DNA of 21,984 nt from Bacillota bacterium (GTDB lineage Bacteria > Bacillota > Clostridia > Lachnospirales > Lachnospiraceae): NCBI GenBank assembly GCA_023393095.1, contig JAEWMT010000098.1, positions 1 through 21,984 of the forward strand, written 5' to 3'. The notes below the pieces were generated by a model that worked only from the letters and a program-made list of their open reading frames with translations, was not told the DNA's origin and ran no database searches. Positions 1-8,140 of the stretch are shown one piece after another. A program made the translations under genes and the position numbers. The number at the start of each line of letters is the position of its first letter. Position 1 is the stretch's first letter.

Positions 1-2779
1 GGTCAAGACAGGGCTCCTTTGCAACCAAGCTTGCCGCCCGGTAAAGCCTCGAATTATAAACCCATTGATCCACTACTCGAAGCTTTGTCTTGAGTCCGGA
101 TAAGTGTGAGATACTGTCCTCCGTCAAAACAGCCATCCCATAGGATACGATCAGATTGGCAATTCCATGATTAATTTCAGGGTCAACATGATATGGCTTC
201 CCACACAATACAATTCCATGGATTTTTTCCTTTTTAAGATATGCAAGAACCTCTTCACCCTTCCTCCTGATATCTTTCTTATAACGCTCCCTCTCTTCGC
301 AAGCTGAATTTACAGCATATCTCATTTCTTCTTCACTGATATGGTAATCCGCTAGCTCTTCTGTCAGCCTTTTTACCAGAATTTTAGTATTATCCAAGGA
401 AAGGAACGGATTGATCAATCTAATCTTCATTTTCTTTAACTCATCCACATTTTTATGGATTACTTCAGAATATGAGATTACGATTGGGCAGTTATAATGA
501 TTGCTTGCATCCTGATACTCCTTCTTTTCATATACGATGGAAGGATAGAAAATGGTAGTAACACCTTTATCAATAAGATCAATAATATGTCCATGACAGA
601 GTTTAGCGGGATAACAGGCTGATTCTGAAGGAATCGTCTCCAACCCTTTTTCATAAAGCTTTTTGGATGAGGAAGAGGACAATACGACACGAAAGCCCAG
701 AGAGTGAAATAAGGTAAACCAGAATGGATAATTCTCATACATATTAAGAACTCTTGGAATACCGATACTTCCCCGAACTGCTTCTTCTTGTGTTAACGGA
801 CTATAATTGAAGGTCCGACGATATTTGTATTCATAAAGGTTGGGCAGCTTCTCCTGAGAATTTTGTTCAATTCCTGCCCCCCTCTCACATCGGTTGCCTG
901 CAATATAATTATCACCATTCGAAAAGGTATTGATTGTTAAAAGACATTGGTTGGTACATTTCCCACACCGCCTGCTTGTTACCTTCATGGAGAAATCCCT
1001 AAGCTCCTCCTTAGAAAGAAGGGTGCTTTCTTCCCCTTCCCGGTAACGTTCCTTAGAAATCAAAGCAGCACCGTAAGCTCCCATGAGTCCTGCTATCTCC
1101 GGTCTGACTGCCTCTCTTCCTGTGATCCTTTCAAAACACCGAAGCACCGCGTCATTGTAGAAGGTACCACCCTGTACGATAATTTTATTACCCAGATCTT
1201 TGGCATCCCTGATCTTTATTACTTTAAAAAGGGCATTTCTGATAACGGAATAGGATAAACCTGCGGATAGATCCGGTATTCTTGCACCTTCCTTCTGAGC
1301 CTGTTTCACCTTGGAATTCATGAAAACGGTACATTTTGTGCCAAGCTCCACCGGCGCTATCGCAAATAATGCTTCGTTAGCAAATTGCTCGACCGTAAGC
1401 TTCAGTGAATTAGCAAACCCCTCTAGGAAAGATCCGCAGCCTGAGGAACATGCTTCATTTAACAGAATACTGTCTATTGCACCATTCTTAATCCTAAGGC
1501 ATTTCATATCCTGACCACCGATATCGAGAATAAAATCAACTCCGGGAAGAAAATGTGCTGCTGCTTTATAATGGGCAATTGTCTCAATTTCCCCATAATC
1601 CGCATGCAGTGCTGCCTTAATCAACGCCTCTCCGTAACCGGTTACCGTACATTTACATAGCTTCATATCCTCTGGCATTTGATCATATAGCTCACCAAGG
1701 ATTTCTACTAATTTATTTAAAGGATTACCCTCATTACCGCAGTATTTTGAATACAACAGTTCCCCTGACTCCCCGATCAGTACAACCTTTGTCGTTGTTG
1801 AGCCCGCATCAATTCCTAGGTATCCCTTACCCTTATAATCATTTATGTTGCTTCTTACTACTTTAGCTTGGTTATGTCGTTTGACAAAATCCTTATAATC
1901 CTTCTCATCCTGAAATAAGGGTTCTAGATGCTTCACTTCATCATCAGCAATATCTTTAATACCTTCCAATCTTGCAACGATATTCTTAAATGGAATCGGT
2001 TTCCCCTTCTCAGCTGCCAAGGCGGCTCCAATTGCGGCAAACAACTGGGAATGCATTGGTGAAACTGCTTCCTCATCTTTTAGATTCAGGCTTTCTATAA
2101 AGCGTGTGCGAAGCTCCGATAAGAAATACAACGGACCACCTAAAAATGCAACCTTGCCTCGAATCGGTTTACCGCAGGATAAGCCTCCTATGGTTTGATT
2201 GACAACTGCTTGGAAGATTGAGGCTGCAATATCTTCCTTCCTGGCTCCGTCATTAATTAAGGGCTGGATATCAGTTTTTGCAAATACTCCGCATCTGGAA
2301 GCTATGGGATATATGGTCTTATAGCCCTTCGCATATTCGTTCAGTCCGGCAGCATCGGTATCTAAAAGAACTGCCATCTGATCGATAAAAGCACCGGTAC
2401 CTCCGGCACAGCTACCATTCATACGCTGTTCTATACTTCCGCTAAAATAAGTAATCTTTGCATCTTCACCACCCAATTCAATCACTACATCCGTCTGTGG
2501 TATAATTAACTCAACCGCTTTTGAACAGGCGATTACCTCCTGAATAAAATTAATATGAATCCATTTCGATAAGGAAAGACCGCCGGAACCGGTAATACAT
2601 ACCCGTACCGAAGCATCCCCCACACTTTCATAACATGTCTTTACTATATTAATTACCGTATTTTTTATATCTGATAAATGCCGCTGGTATTCACTGTATA
2701 CTAATTGATTTTCTTCTCCTAGTAATGCTATTTTCACAGTGGTAGAACCGATATCAATTCCTAATTTATATTTATTCAT
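1..2779 (-). CDS. 2-hydroxyacyl-CoA dehydratase activase-like protein, double BadF domain plus DUF2229 region (C-terminus beyond window)
   Basis: The frame is open from an ATG at 2779 (GGGAG ribosome site just upstream) to the window edge, about 926 residues, so the C-terminus is missing; relatives run to roughly 1400 residues. There are two ASKHA ATPase (BadF/BadG/HgdC) domains. Phosphate-loop motifs are GIDIGSTTVK near residue 7 and GIDAGSTTTK near residue 320. Each domain keeps two cysteines, about 123 and 163 (GSCAGGTG, SRCGVF) and about 444 and 483 (EACSSGCG, TKCTVF). The ~40-residue spacing matches the cysteines that bridge the [4Fe-4S] cluster between HgdC subunits. A further cluster, RRCGKCTNQC near residue 603, precedes the DUF2229 part (ESACYPAKLCHGH). 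HgdC-type proteins use ATP to push an electron onto a dehydratase. The partner and substrate of this large form are unknown, so the redox-activase role is inferred from the family. It is preceded by its own promoter. Confidence 0.9.
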   Translation of the reverse strand, partial: MNKYKLGIDIGSTTVKIALLGEENQLVYSEYQRHLSDIKNTVINIVKTCYESVGDASVRVCITGSGGLSLSKWIHINFIQEVIACSKAVELIIPQTDVVIELGGEDAKITYFSGSIEQRMNGSCAGGTGAFIDQMAVLLDTDAAGLNEYAKGYKTIYPIASRCGVFAKTDIQPLINDGARKEDIAASIFQAVVNQTIGGLSCGKPIRGKVAFLGGPLYFLSELRTRFIESLNLKDEEAVSPMHSQLFAAIGAALAAEKGKPIPFKNIVARLEGIKDIADDEVKHLEPLFQDEKDYKDFVKRHNQAKVVRSNINDYKGKGYLGIDAGSTTTKVVLIGESGELLYSKYCGNEGNPLNKLVEILGELYDQMPEDMKLCKCTVTGYGEALIKAALHADYGEIETIAHYKAAAHFLPGVDFILDIGGQDMKCLRIKNGAIDSILLNEACSSGCGSFLEGFANSLKLTVEQFANEALFAIAPVELGTKCTVFMNSKVKQAQKEGARIPDLSAGLSYSVIRNALFKVIKIRDAKDLGNKIIVQGGTFYNDAVLRCFERITGREAVRPEIAGLMGAYGAALISKERYREGEESTLLSKEELRDFSMKVTSRRCGKCTNQCLLTINTFSNGDNYIAGNRCERGAGIEQNSQEKLPNLYEYKYRRTFNYSPLTQEEAVRGSIGIPRVLNMYENYPFWFTLFHSLGFRVVLSSSSSKKLYEKGLETIPSESACYPAKLCHGHIIDLIDKGVTTIFYPSIVYEKKEYQDASNHYNCPIVISYSEVIHKNVDELKKMKIRLINPFLSLDNTKILVKRLTEELADYHISEEEMRYAVNSACEERERYKKDIRRKGEEVLAYLKKEKIHGIVLCGKPYHVDPEINHGIANLIVSYGMAVLTEDSISHLSGLKTKLRVVDQWVYNSRLYRAASLVAKEPCLD

Positions 2780-2891
2780 ACCGCCAACTCCCATTATTTC
2801 CTAAATTCATTATCTATGTATTATTTACTAATATTAATAAATAATTCATTTAAAATCCGAGTAACAGCAGGTATTACAATTAATCATAATT

Positions 2892-2920
2892 TGATTATTA
2901 ATCCAGAACGAATTTGTCAA
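2892..2920 (-). promoter_or_regulatory. sigma-A promoter of the activase-like gene
   Basis: On the minus strand a perfect TTGACA (2915-2920) is followed after 17 bases by TAATCA (2892-2897). It lies about 110 bases upstream of the ATG at 2779. The -35 is consensus and the -10 is weak. Confidence 0.5.
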
Positions 2921-2976
2921 TACATTTATGATAAAATCTCATAATATCAAGCAGTATTATCCTATAAAACAATCGA

Positions 2977-3019
2977 AAAAGGGTAACCTCCTAAGTATTA
3001 CTTTTGAGGTTACCCTTTT
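2977..3019 (-). terminator. rho-independent terminator of the chitinase gene
   Basis: A perfect 14-bp stem (2977-2990 with 3006-3019) has a 15-base loop and is followed on the minus strand by a T-rich stretch (TTTTTCGATTGTTTT). It lies 65 bases after the chitinase stop. In the other direction it would also work, since both arms end in A/T runs. The 304-base gap 2780-3083 holds only this and the promoter of the downstream gene. Confidence 0.85.
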
Positions 3020-3083
3020 CTATAAAATATTTAATTATTTATACATTGCAAATCAGCAAATGAATCATCCAGATATTAACTTA

Positions 3084-4706
3084 TTATTTTAATTCGTTAT
3101 ATAAGGCATTCAATAGCCCCCTGTTTGGATCCTGGCTTAATTCCCAGATCATTACGCCGCCTAAGCACTTTGTCTTGATATACTGTGCTTTATATCCCAT
3201 TGACTGTTCATCGTCATAGGATATAAAAGTAGATCCGTTATACAACCACGGAACCTGAGATTGAGTATGGAAATGTCGTACATATCCGGAGGCGTTAAGA
3301 TAGTTAGCAACAATATTGGCATAGCTGATCGAATTTGCTCCTGAATATGTCTGATACAAGCCATAATTTGAATTCTTTACCGCTTTATAAATATAACCAT
3401 AAAAAGGTACGCCCATAACAATCTGACTCGCAGGATAGCCGGCGTTTAGCCAGGCTGTAATGCCAGTATCTACACTATCCTTATACTGTGGAGATAAATC
3501 ACTATTATTATACAAAGGAGCATTAAAATCCGTATAGGTATCCCAGCTACCATGAATGTCGTAGGTCATGACATTTGCATAATCTGCATATAGCTTAAGC
3601 TTACTTAATTCCACATTATTAATATACCAGCTTCCTGCTGCGCCTGCAAAGGAAAGTAGATAATGTTTTCCGTCAATTAAACCTCTTGCATCTAACTTTT
3701 CGCGGAGTTTCTGCATTAATAAAGTAAAGTTACCCTTATCCTCTGCTCTTCTGACATTGGTGGAAAGTCCGCCCGATACAGGATATTCCCAGTCTATATC
3801 AACTCCATCAAACCCATATTTCACAATAAAATCTACGCAACTGTTTGCAAATACGGTTCTCGATGTTTCTGTAAGTGCCACATCAGAGAATCTTCCTGAC
3901 CAATCCCATCCACCGACTGATATCAATGTCTTAAGATTCGGATTAATCTTCTTCATCGATTGTAATTTAGTAAAATTAGAGGGATCTACATCCGGATATC
4001 CTAAGGCGATCTTTAAATCACTGCCGATATTTGCAAAAGCATAATTAATATGAGTTAATTTATTAACATCAATGTCGTCTGGAGTAAAGCCCGAATACGC
4101 TGCCCATGCTGCATAATAGCCTATCACTTTCGTACCAGAGGATAAAACCGGTGTTGGAGTTATTGTTGGTACTACGGTTGGGGTAGCTGTCGAAGAAGGT
4201 ACTGGAGTTGTAGTTGGGGCAGGTGCAACCGTTGGCGTTACTGTTGGTGTAGACGTAACAGTTGGCGTTGCCGATGGTACCACGGTAGGCGTTGATATCG
4301 GAGTAATATCCTCCAAACTATCAGTTGTTGTGACTGTTAGAATATTACTGTTACCTGAACTGTTACCTGCCATGTCCCTTGCTCTTACATAAAACTTATA
4401 TGTAGTATTTGGTAATAAACCTTTTACTAAATAAGAAGATGCAGTAGATTCCCCTAGCTTAGTGCTGTTGCTATAAACGTCATAATACGATATCTTTACA
4501 TTATCCGTAGATGCACTCCATGCCAGTGAAACTGTCGTATCGGTGATTGATACTGCATGTAGGTTTTGCGGTGCTGATGGAGCGATTTTATCTTTTTTTC
4601 CTGCAAAAACAGTTGAACCTAGAACTCCATTCATAATAAGAATAACTGACAGTATAATAACAAGCAGTTTCTTCTTTACACTATACTTCCTAAAAAACCT
4701 TCCCAT
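3084..4706 (-). CDS. secreted chitinase, Fn3 domain plus GH18 catalytic domain
   Basis: 540 residues. A basic N-terminus and hydrophobic stretch ending near STVFAG (residues 1-36) form a signal peptide. An Fn3 domain follows (about 42-128), then a Pro/Thr-rich linker (about 136-190) and a GH18 barrel (about 192-540). The barrel has SVGGW, then DGVDIDWEYP at 300-309, which is the DxxDxDxE signature with the acid Glu at 307, then MTYD and WELSQD. It should hydrolyse chitin or related beta-1,4-GlcNAc polymers outside the cell by substrate-assisted catalysis. No chitin-binding domain is seen; the Fn3 may act as a spacer. No cohesin, dockerin or sortase signal is visible. AGGAG lies 9 bases before the ATG. 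It is a single-gene unit with its own promoter and terminator. Endochitinase versus endo-beta-N-acetylglucosaminidase cannot be settled here. Confidence 0.93.
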   Translation of the reverse strand: MGRFFRKYSVKKKLLVIILSVILIMNGVLGSTVFAGKKDKIAPSAPQNLHAVSITDTTVSLAWSASTDNVKISYYDVYSNSTKLGESTASSYLVKGLLPNTTYKFYVRARDMAGNSSGNSNILTVTTTDSLEDITPISTPTVVPSATPTVTSTPTVTPTVAPAPTTTPVPSSTATPTVVPTITPTPVLSSGTKVIGYYAAWAAYSGFTPDDIDVNKLTHINYAFANIGSDLKIALGYPDVDPSNFTKLQSMKKINPNLKTLISVGGWDWSGRFSDVALTETSRTVFANSCVDFIVKYGFDGVDIDWEYPVSGGLSTNVRRAEDKGNFTLLMQKLREKLDARGLIDGKHYLLSFAGAAGSWYINNVELSKLKLYADYANVMTYDIHGSWDTYTDFNAPLYNNSDLSPQYKDSVDTGITAWLNAGYPASQIVMGVPFYGYIYKAVKNSNYGLYQTYSGANSISYANIVANYLNASGYVRHFHTQSQVPWLYNGSTFISYDDEQSMGYKAQYIKTKCLGGVMIWELSQDPNRGLLNALYNELK

Positions 4707-4763
4707 AATAAGCCTCTCCTTTTAGTAATTATCTTAGTAGGTATTTACAAGATATATAATTAA

Positions 4764-4792
4764 ATGCTATCAATTACAATGCATTATGTCAA
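4764..4792 (-). promoter_or_regulatory. sigma-A promoter of the chitinase gene
   Basis: Minus strand: TTGACA at 4787-4792, a 17-base spacer, and TAGCAT at 4764-4769, giving an untranslated leader of about 50 bases before the ATG at 4706. The -35 is consensus and the -10 matches 4 of 6. Confidence 0.5.
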
Positions 4793-4846
4793 TTGATGTT
4801 CACTAGGTAAATGATGGTAAAGCCATTTTATCCTATTAAATTCTAC

Positions 4847-4875
4847 TAGACGAAATCGATTAAAATATTTATAAT
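4847..4875 (+). promoter_or_regulatory. candidate sigma-A promoter of the 40-residue ORF
   Basis: Plus strand: TAGACG (4847-4852), a 17-base spacer and a perfect TATAAT (4870-4875). A second TATAAT at 4882-4887 lacks a good -35. Start of transcription would be near 4882, giving a short leader that contains the strong ribosome site GGGAGGGG. Confidence 0.45.
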
Positions 4876-4912
4876 TATACCTATAATAATCATACATAAA
4901 GGGAGGGGTATC

Positions 4913-5035
4913 ATGGGTAACAGAGATATAAAAAAAGAGGTTAAAAAGAAGAAAAAAACTGATACCGGTACGTTACCTTCAATGAAACCAATGATGAGCG
5001 AACCTGAGGTGGTTAAGAAATCAAAAAAGAAATAA
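4913..5035 (+). CDS. small Lys-rich protein, 40 residues, unknown function
   Basis: ATG at 4913, stop TAA at 5033-5035, with a very strong ribosome site GGGAGGGG at 4901-4908. The product starts MGNRDIKKEVKKKKK and ends KKSKKK. Nearly half of it is lysine, it has no cysteine and no hydrophobic segment, and a Pro/Met-containing middle (LPSMKPMMSEP) separates the two basic ends. I do not recognise a named family. The composition suggests a disordered cytoplasmic protein that binds nucleic acid or ribosomes, but that is only inference. Support for a real gene comes from the promoter, ribosome site and terminator around it. It is transcribed away from the chitinase gene and towards the histidine kinase gene. 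Confidence 0.65.
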   Translation: MGNRDIKKEVKKKKKTDTGTLPSMKPMMSEPEVVKKSKKK

Positions 5036-5041
5036 ACAAAT

Positions 5042-5092
5042 GAAGAGGGTACTTATCATGTCTTACTTCGTAAAATGATGAGCACCCTCTTC
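5042..5092. terminator. shared terminator between the small Lys-rich ORF (+) and the histidine kinase gene (-)
   Basis: GAAGAGGGT (5042-5050) pairs with ACCCTCTTC (5084-5092); the stem continues inward with one mismatch and a further TCAT/ATGA pairing. On the minus strand it is followed by a T-rich stretch (ATTTGTTTATTTC), so it fits best as the kinase-gene terminator. On the plus strand it sits 6 bases after the small ORF. Confidence 0.7.
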
Positions 5093-5107
5093 ACATATCA
5101 TTATCTC

Positions 5108-6013
5108 TTATTTTTTCTCTGTCCACTGAAGTTCTATGACAAACAAATCCTTTTCAACTCGCGCTTCAATACTTCCCTTCATTTTTTCAACCAATAGCTT
5201 TGTAATTGTTAATCCCAAGCCAGAGCTTCCATTACTTCTTGTCTGGTCCCCGGTATAAAAGCGGTCAAATATACAATTCAATTCTTCTTTTGTCATATCA
5301 TTTCTATCATTTTTAAATTGTAGGATACATCTGCCGTTTATCGTAAACTGTTTCATTTCAAATTTTTTACCCGCATATTTCAAAGCATTCTGAATCAGGT
5401 TATTTAGAATCCGGTTAAACTGAATCTTATCTGCTAATATAAAGCATGGCTTATCTTCCATATCTACCACAACCTGAATATTCTTTATCTCAAATTCATG
5501 ATAATAAGCAACAGCAGCCTCACTAACAATACTTTGGACCGATATCTTATCTAATAAAAATGGATAATCTTCTCCCTCTATTCTTGAGATTTCATAAAAG
5601 TCCTGTATAAAAGATTGCAATACTCTTGCCCTTTTTGAAATAATCGTAGTATATTCTTCTCTTTCGCTTTCCGTCGTCTCCGGATCCTTCATAAGTTCCA
5701 TATATCCGATCATAGAGGTAAGTGGTGTTCTAAGATCATGTGAAATATTCTCAATTTCCCGTCTTATCTGTGTTTCTCTTCTCTGGTAAACAATTCGCTC
5801 CTGCTGCCTTGCCTGATAAATCAGGTTAATCTTATTCTGCAATTTTTCTATCTTGCGGTTCGTAGAGAAAGTTTTCAACTGACGGTTACGTTCTGGATAC
5901 TTCTCAATATCATCCATTTGTTCTATTGTTCTATGAAGAGAATTGTAAAGGAAATGAATCTGTAAAACTAGTAACATTACAATTACAAACAATGTGATAC
6001 ATAGATACTGCAT
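5108..6013 (-). CDS. sensor histidine kinase, LanK/BceS-like intramembrane-sensing type
   Basis: 301 residues. One N-terminal membrane segment (about 4-24) has almost no extracellular part, then a coiled region (about 45-85), then HisKA with NISHDLRTPLTS (phospho-accepting His92). HATPase follows, with N-box ILNNLIQNALKYA (Asn205, Asn209) and GSSGLGL at 262-268. The usual DxGxG (G1) box is replaced by a loop around KNDRND, a common state in kinases linked to lantibiotic-type transporters. It should phosphorylate the regulator encoded at 8126-8818. It is the last gene of the ABC operon, 183 bases after the permease. The ribosome site AGGAGG lies 10 bases before the ATG. The ligand may be sensed through the adjacent transporter, since the kinase has little outside the membrane. 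Confidence 0.9.
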   Translation of the reverse strand: MQYLCITLFVIVMLLVLQIHFLYNSLHRTIEQMDDIEKYPERNRQLKTFSTNRKIEKLQNKINLIYQARQQERIVYQRRETQIRREIENISHDLRTPLTSMIGYMELMKDPETTESEREEYTTIISKRARVLQSFIQDFYEISRIEGEDYPFLLDKISVQSIVSEAAVAYYHEFEIKNIQVVVDMEDKPCFILADKIQFNRILNNLIQNALKYAGKKFEMKQFTINGRCILQFKNDRNDMTKEELNCIFDRFYTGDQTRSNGSSGLGLTITKLLVEKMKGSIEARVEKDLFVIELQWTEKK

Positions 6014-6057
6014 TCCTTAACTACCTCCTCAATTCATAAGCCAAACTAAGATGACTA

Positions 6058-6088
6058 GTTACAGTCGGTCATACAGCTAAACTGTAAC
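6058..6088. repeat. inverted repeat GTTACAGT-N15-ACTGTAAC upstream of the histidine kinase
   Basis: Perfect 8-bp arms at 6058-6065 and 6081-6088, in the 183-base gap between permease and kinase. It is either a protein site or an RNA hairpin in the kinase leader. Function is not known. Confidence 0.4.
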
Positions 6089-6115
6089 AAGTGATATACT
6101 ACATGAATGTCTTGG

Positions 6116-6152
6116 TTTTCTGTGACTTGTGCTTCACTTCACTCACAAAAAA
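6116..6152 (-). repeat. intercistronic hairpin between permease and kinase genes
   Basis: In minus-strand RNA, TTTTTTGTGA (6152-6143) pairs with TCACAGAAAA (6125-6116) over 10 bp with one G-U pair and a 17-base loop. It is not followed by a T run, so a processing or partial-termination role is more likely than full termination. Confidence 0.35.
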
Positions 6153-6196
6153 CACCTCGTGTCATTAAAGGCCAAACTTAACGATGACTATACAAT

Positions 6197-6976
6197 TTAC
6201 TTAATTTCTCGTTTACGAAACACCAGGTAACCAATTATAATTATGATAATCATCTGAAGGATACCTGCCAGCCAGCAGTTATAATAACCTGCGTTGCCCG
6301 CCCAAGGAAGTACAATACTATATGGTTTCATTTCGATGCCAATGCTGCTAATCATGTTCCATGGTAATACTTTTGCTAACCTTCTAAAAATCTCAAACTT
6401 CATTCCGAGAAAGTTACTAACTAATGGGAGTGCAATTAAGAGACCTGTAATGGCAGCAATTGATGCCCCGGTACCTTCTATTATAAAGATAAAGCAGTTC
6501 GTTGTTGCGAGTGCAAACAGCAACAAAGGAAGGCTCGCAGCAAACATCTTCAATAATTCCATAATTTCATTTTCATGTGAGTGCTCCAATAAAAGATAAG
6601 CACTAGCTATAAAGAATCCGGTAATGATAACGAATGCTATTAAGGCATATACAATCTCTATAATTAATTTGCTAAAATAAATCTTACCTCTGGTAATACC
6701 ATAAGATACACTATTCTTCATCGTATGGTTTGTATGCTCATTACCGAATATCATCGAAGCAACGGAAATACACAGGATAAAGACAAAAACAACATTTGAT
6801 ATAAAATTAGCAAATGCAAAAGCAGTATTCCCATAAGAAAAACTGGCATCCGAATATCGTAATACTGCCAGAAGAACGTTTGAACTGACTAATAACGCAG
6901 AACAAATCGCGATAAATAAATAAGTCCATTTATAATGAAATATCCGGTAAAATTCACTCTTTATATAACTACTCAT
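6197..6976 (-). CDS. ABC-2 type permease of a lantibiotic/bacitracin-resistance-like transporter
   Basis: 259 residues with about six membrane segments (for example around 18-40, 53-77, 105-130, 147-165, 168-190 and 232-252). A conserved cytoplasmic stretch, FGNEHTNHTMKNSVSYGITR near residues 77-97, resembles the start of BcrB/LanE/LanG-type permeases. Its ATG overlaps the end of the ATPase gene by 8 bases, so the two are translationally coupled. With the ATPase it probably removes a membrane-active peptide from the membrane or pumps it out. LanFEG systems have two permeases; only one is present here, so a homodimer as in BcrAB-like systems is likely. The substrate is unknown. Confidence 0.85.
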   Translation of the reverse strand: MSSYIKSEFYRIFHYKWTYLFIAICSALLVSSNVLLAVLRYSDASFSYGNTAFAFANFISNVVFVFILCISVASMIFGNEHTNHTMKNSVSYGITRGKIYFSKLIIEIVYALIAFVIITGFFIASAYLLLEHSHENEIMELLKMFAASLPLLLFALATTNCFIFIIEGTGASIAAITGLLIALPLVSNFLGMKFEIFRRLAKVLPWNMISSIGIEMKPYSIVLPWAGNAGYYNCWLAGILQMIIIIIIGYLVFRKREIK

Positions 6977-7892
6977 TGCCCGTACCTCCTACTAATTGTA
7001 TAAAATAATTCTCCAGATTAATATCCCTTACCATTAACTGATTCAGTGCAACTTTGTTACTAACAGCCAGCTCACTGATCACGGATGGATTGTCAAGATA
7101 ATCATAAATATGAATTGAATAATCCGGTGTTACCTTATATGCGGTACAGCCAAGCTCCTTTTCCAGAAGAGCCGTCATTAGCTCAATCTTGTCAACCTTA
7201 ATATCCAAGTATTTGTTACATTCCCTAGTAAGTTCATCTGCTGATATTTGTTTAATTAGGCTGCCTTTTTCGATAAATCCGTAACAAGTAACCAAATTAG
7301 ATAACTCTGATAAAATATGACTTGATATCAGTATGGTAATATTCTTTTCCTGGTTTAGCTTAATCAGCAGATTACGTATCTCAACAATTCCAAAGGGATC
7401 TAGTCCGTTAATCGGTTCATCAAGTAATAATAATTCCGGCTTATTCATTAAGGCGAGTGCCAATCCCAGTCTTTGTTTCATACCAAGGGAAAAGCTTTTG
7501 AATTTTTTATTGCTTGTATTAGCTAAGCCGACCTCCTCCAGCGCCTCCAAAACGCAGTGTCTTCCCGGTATTCCACGCTGTATACGATAATATTCCAGAT
7601 TCTGTTCTGCCGACATATAGGAATAAAAGCTTGGTGTTTCAATAATTGCACCAATTCTTTTCCTTTCCTTATTTAGCCCTTCCTGTGAATTTTCATTAAA
7701 TAATTGGATCGATCCATCCGTTGAAAATGCCTGGCCTGTTAGCATTCGTAACAATGTAGTTTTACCGGCACCGTTCTTACCGACAAGACCGTAAATTTCT
7801 CCTTGTTTAATTTCAAGATTTACATTACTTACAGCACTTACATTTTTATACTTCTTAGTAAGATTATTTGTTTCAAGTATTATCTCACGCAC
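6969..7892 (-). CDS. ABC transporter ATPase, BcrA/LanF type
   Basis: 307 residues from a GTG at 7892, chosen because AGGAG (7900-7904) sits exactly 7 bases upstream and the protein then begins MREIILETNNLTKKYK, as usual for this family. An in-frame ATG at 7922 would add ten unlikely residues. Motifs: Walker A GKNGAGKTT (38-46), signature SLGMKQ (135-140), Walker B LLLLDEP (154-160), switch His192. At the Q-loop position the sequence is GAIIETPSFY with Glu85; this E-loop replacement is typical of LanF/BcrA-type ATPases that handle antimicrobial peptides. The C-terminal ~90 residues are the usual extra part of drug/peptide-type ATPases. It overlaps the permease gene. A 230-base gap separates it from the regulator gene. 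Confidence 0.9.
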   Translation of the reverse strand: MREIILETNNLTKKYKNVSAVSNVNLEIKQGEIYGLVGKNGAGKTTLLRMLTGQAFSTDGSIQLFNENSQEGLNKERKRIGAIIETPSFYSYMSAEQNLEYYRIQRGIPGRHCVLEALEEVGLANTSNKKFKSFSLGMKQRLGLALALMNKPELLLLDEPINGLDPFGIVEIRNLLIKLNQEKNITILISSHILSELSNLVTCYGFIEKGSLIKQISADELTRECNKYLDIKVDKIELMTALLEKELGCTAYKVTPDYSIHIYDYLDNPSVISELAVSNKVALNQLMVRDINLENYFIQLVGGTGNE

Positions 7893-7937
7893 CTTATTAC
7901 TCCTTTCATACATTCCCTTCATGGCAATTAATTCCCT

Positions 7938-7968
7938 GTCAATTGACTTGTTAACAAAACTAAGTATA
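7938..7968 (-). promoter_or_regulatory. candidate operator/promoter of the ABC-kinase operon
   Basis: Two 10-bp perfect palindromes lie back to back: GTCAATTGAC (7938-7947) and TTGTTAACAA (7948-7957). A possible -10 (TATACT, minus strand, 7963-7968) is just upstream, with no good -35. The palindromes would cover the transcription start. A site for the neighbouring OmpR-type regulator is a reasonable guess. Confidence 0.35.
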
Positions 7969-8028
7969 GTCTCAGAGTTTTAACAAGTACTTAAAAAAGA
8001 TTAAAGAAAGTATAAAGATGGTTGCATT

Positions 8029-8140
8029 GATATTATGGTTTGGGTGTCATAAGTTACATTAAAGTAAATTAATGAATATATATGCATACATATTCATCTC
8101 TTTACATAAATCCAACTTATGATACTTAAACCATATTATC
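8029..8140. repeat. 112-bp inverted repeat overlapping the response-regulator stop codon
   Basis: Arms of 27 bases (8029-8055 and 8114-8140) match with four differences; at three of them the plus-strand RNA would still form G-U pairs. The 58-base centre contains a nested 26-base palindrome at 8072-8097 around TATGCATA. The right arm contains the last codons and stop of the regulator gene. It may be a hairpin that ends regulator transcription, or a MITE-like insertion. Confidence 0.6.

Noticed and set aside
947..1514. Plus-strand ORFs of 103 and 67 codons in the first 1.5 kb
   Set aside because: They lie opposite the long open frame of the activase-like gene, which has conserved cysteine and ATPase motifs.
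4141..4300. Tandem-repeat DNA in the chitinase gene
   Set aside because: The repeats simply encode the Pro/Thr/Val linker between Fn3 and GH18 domains and stay in frame.
7333..7590. Plus-strand ORF opposite the ABC ATPase
   Set aside because: It runs antisense to Walker B and the signature motif; no start signals.
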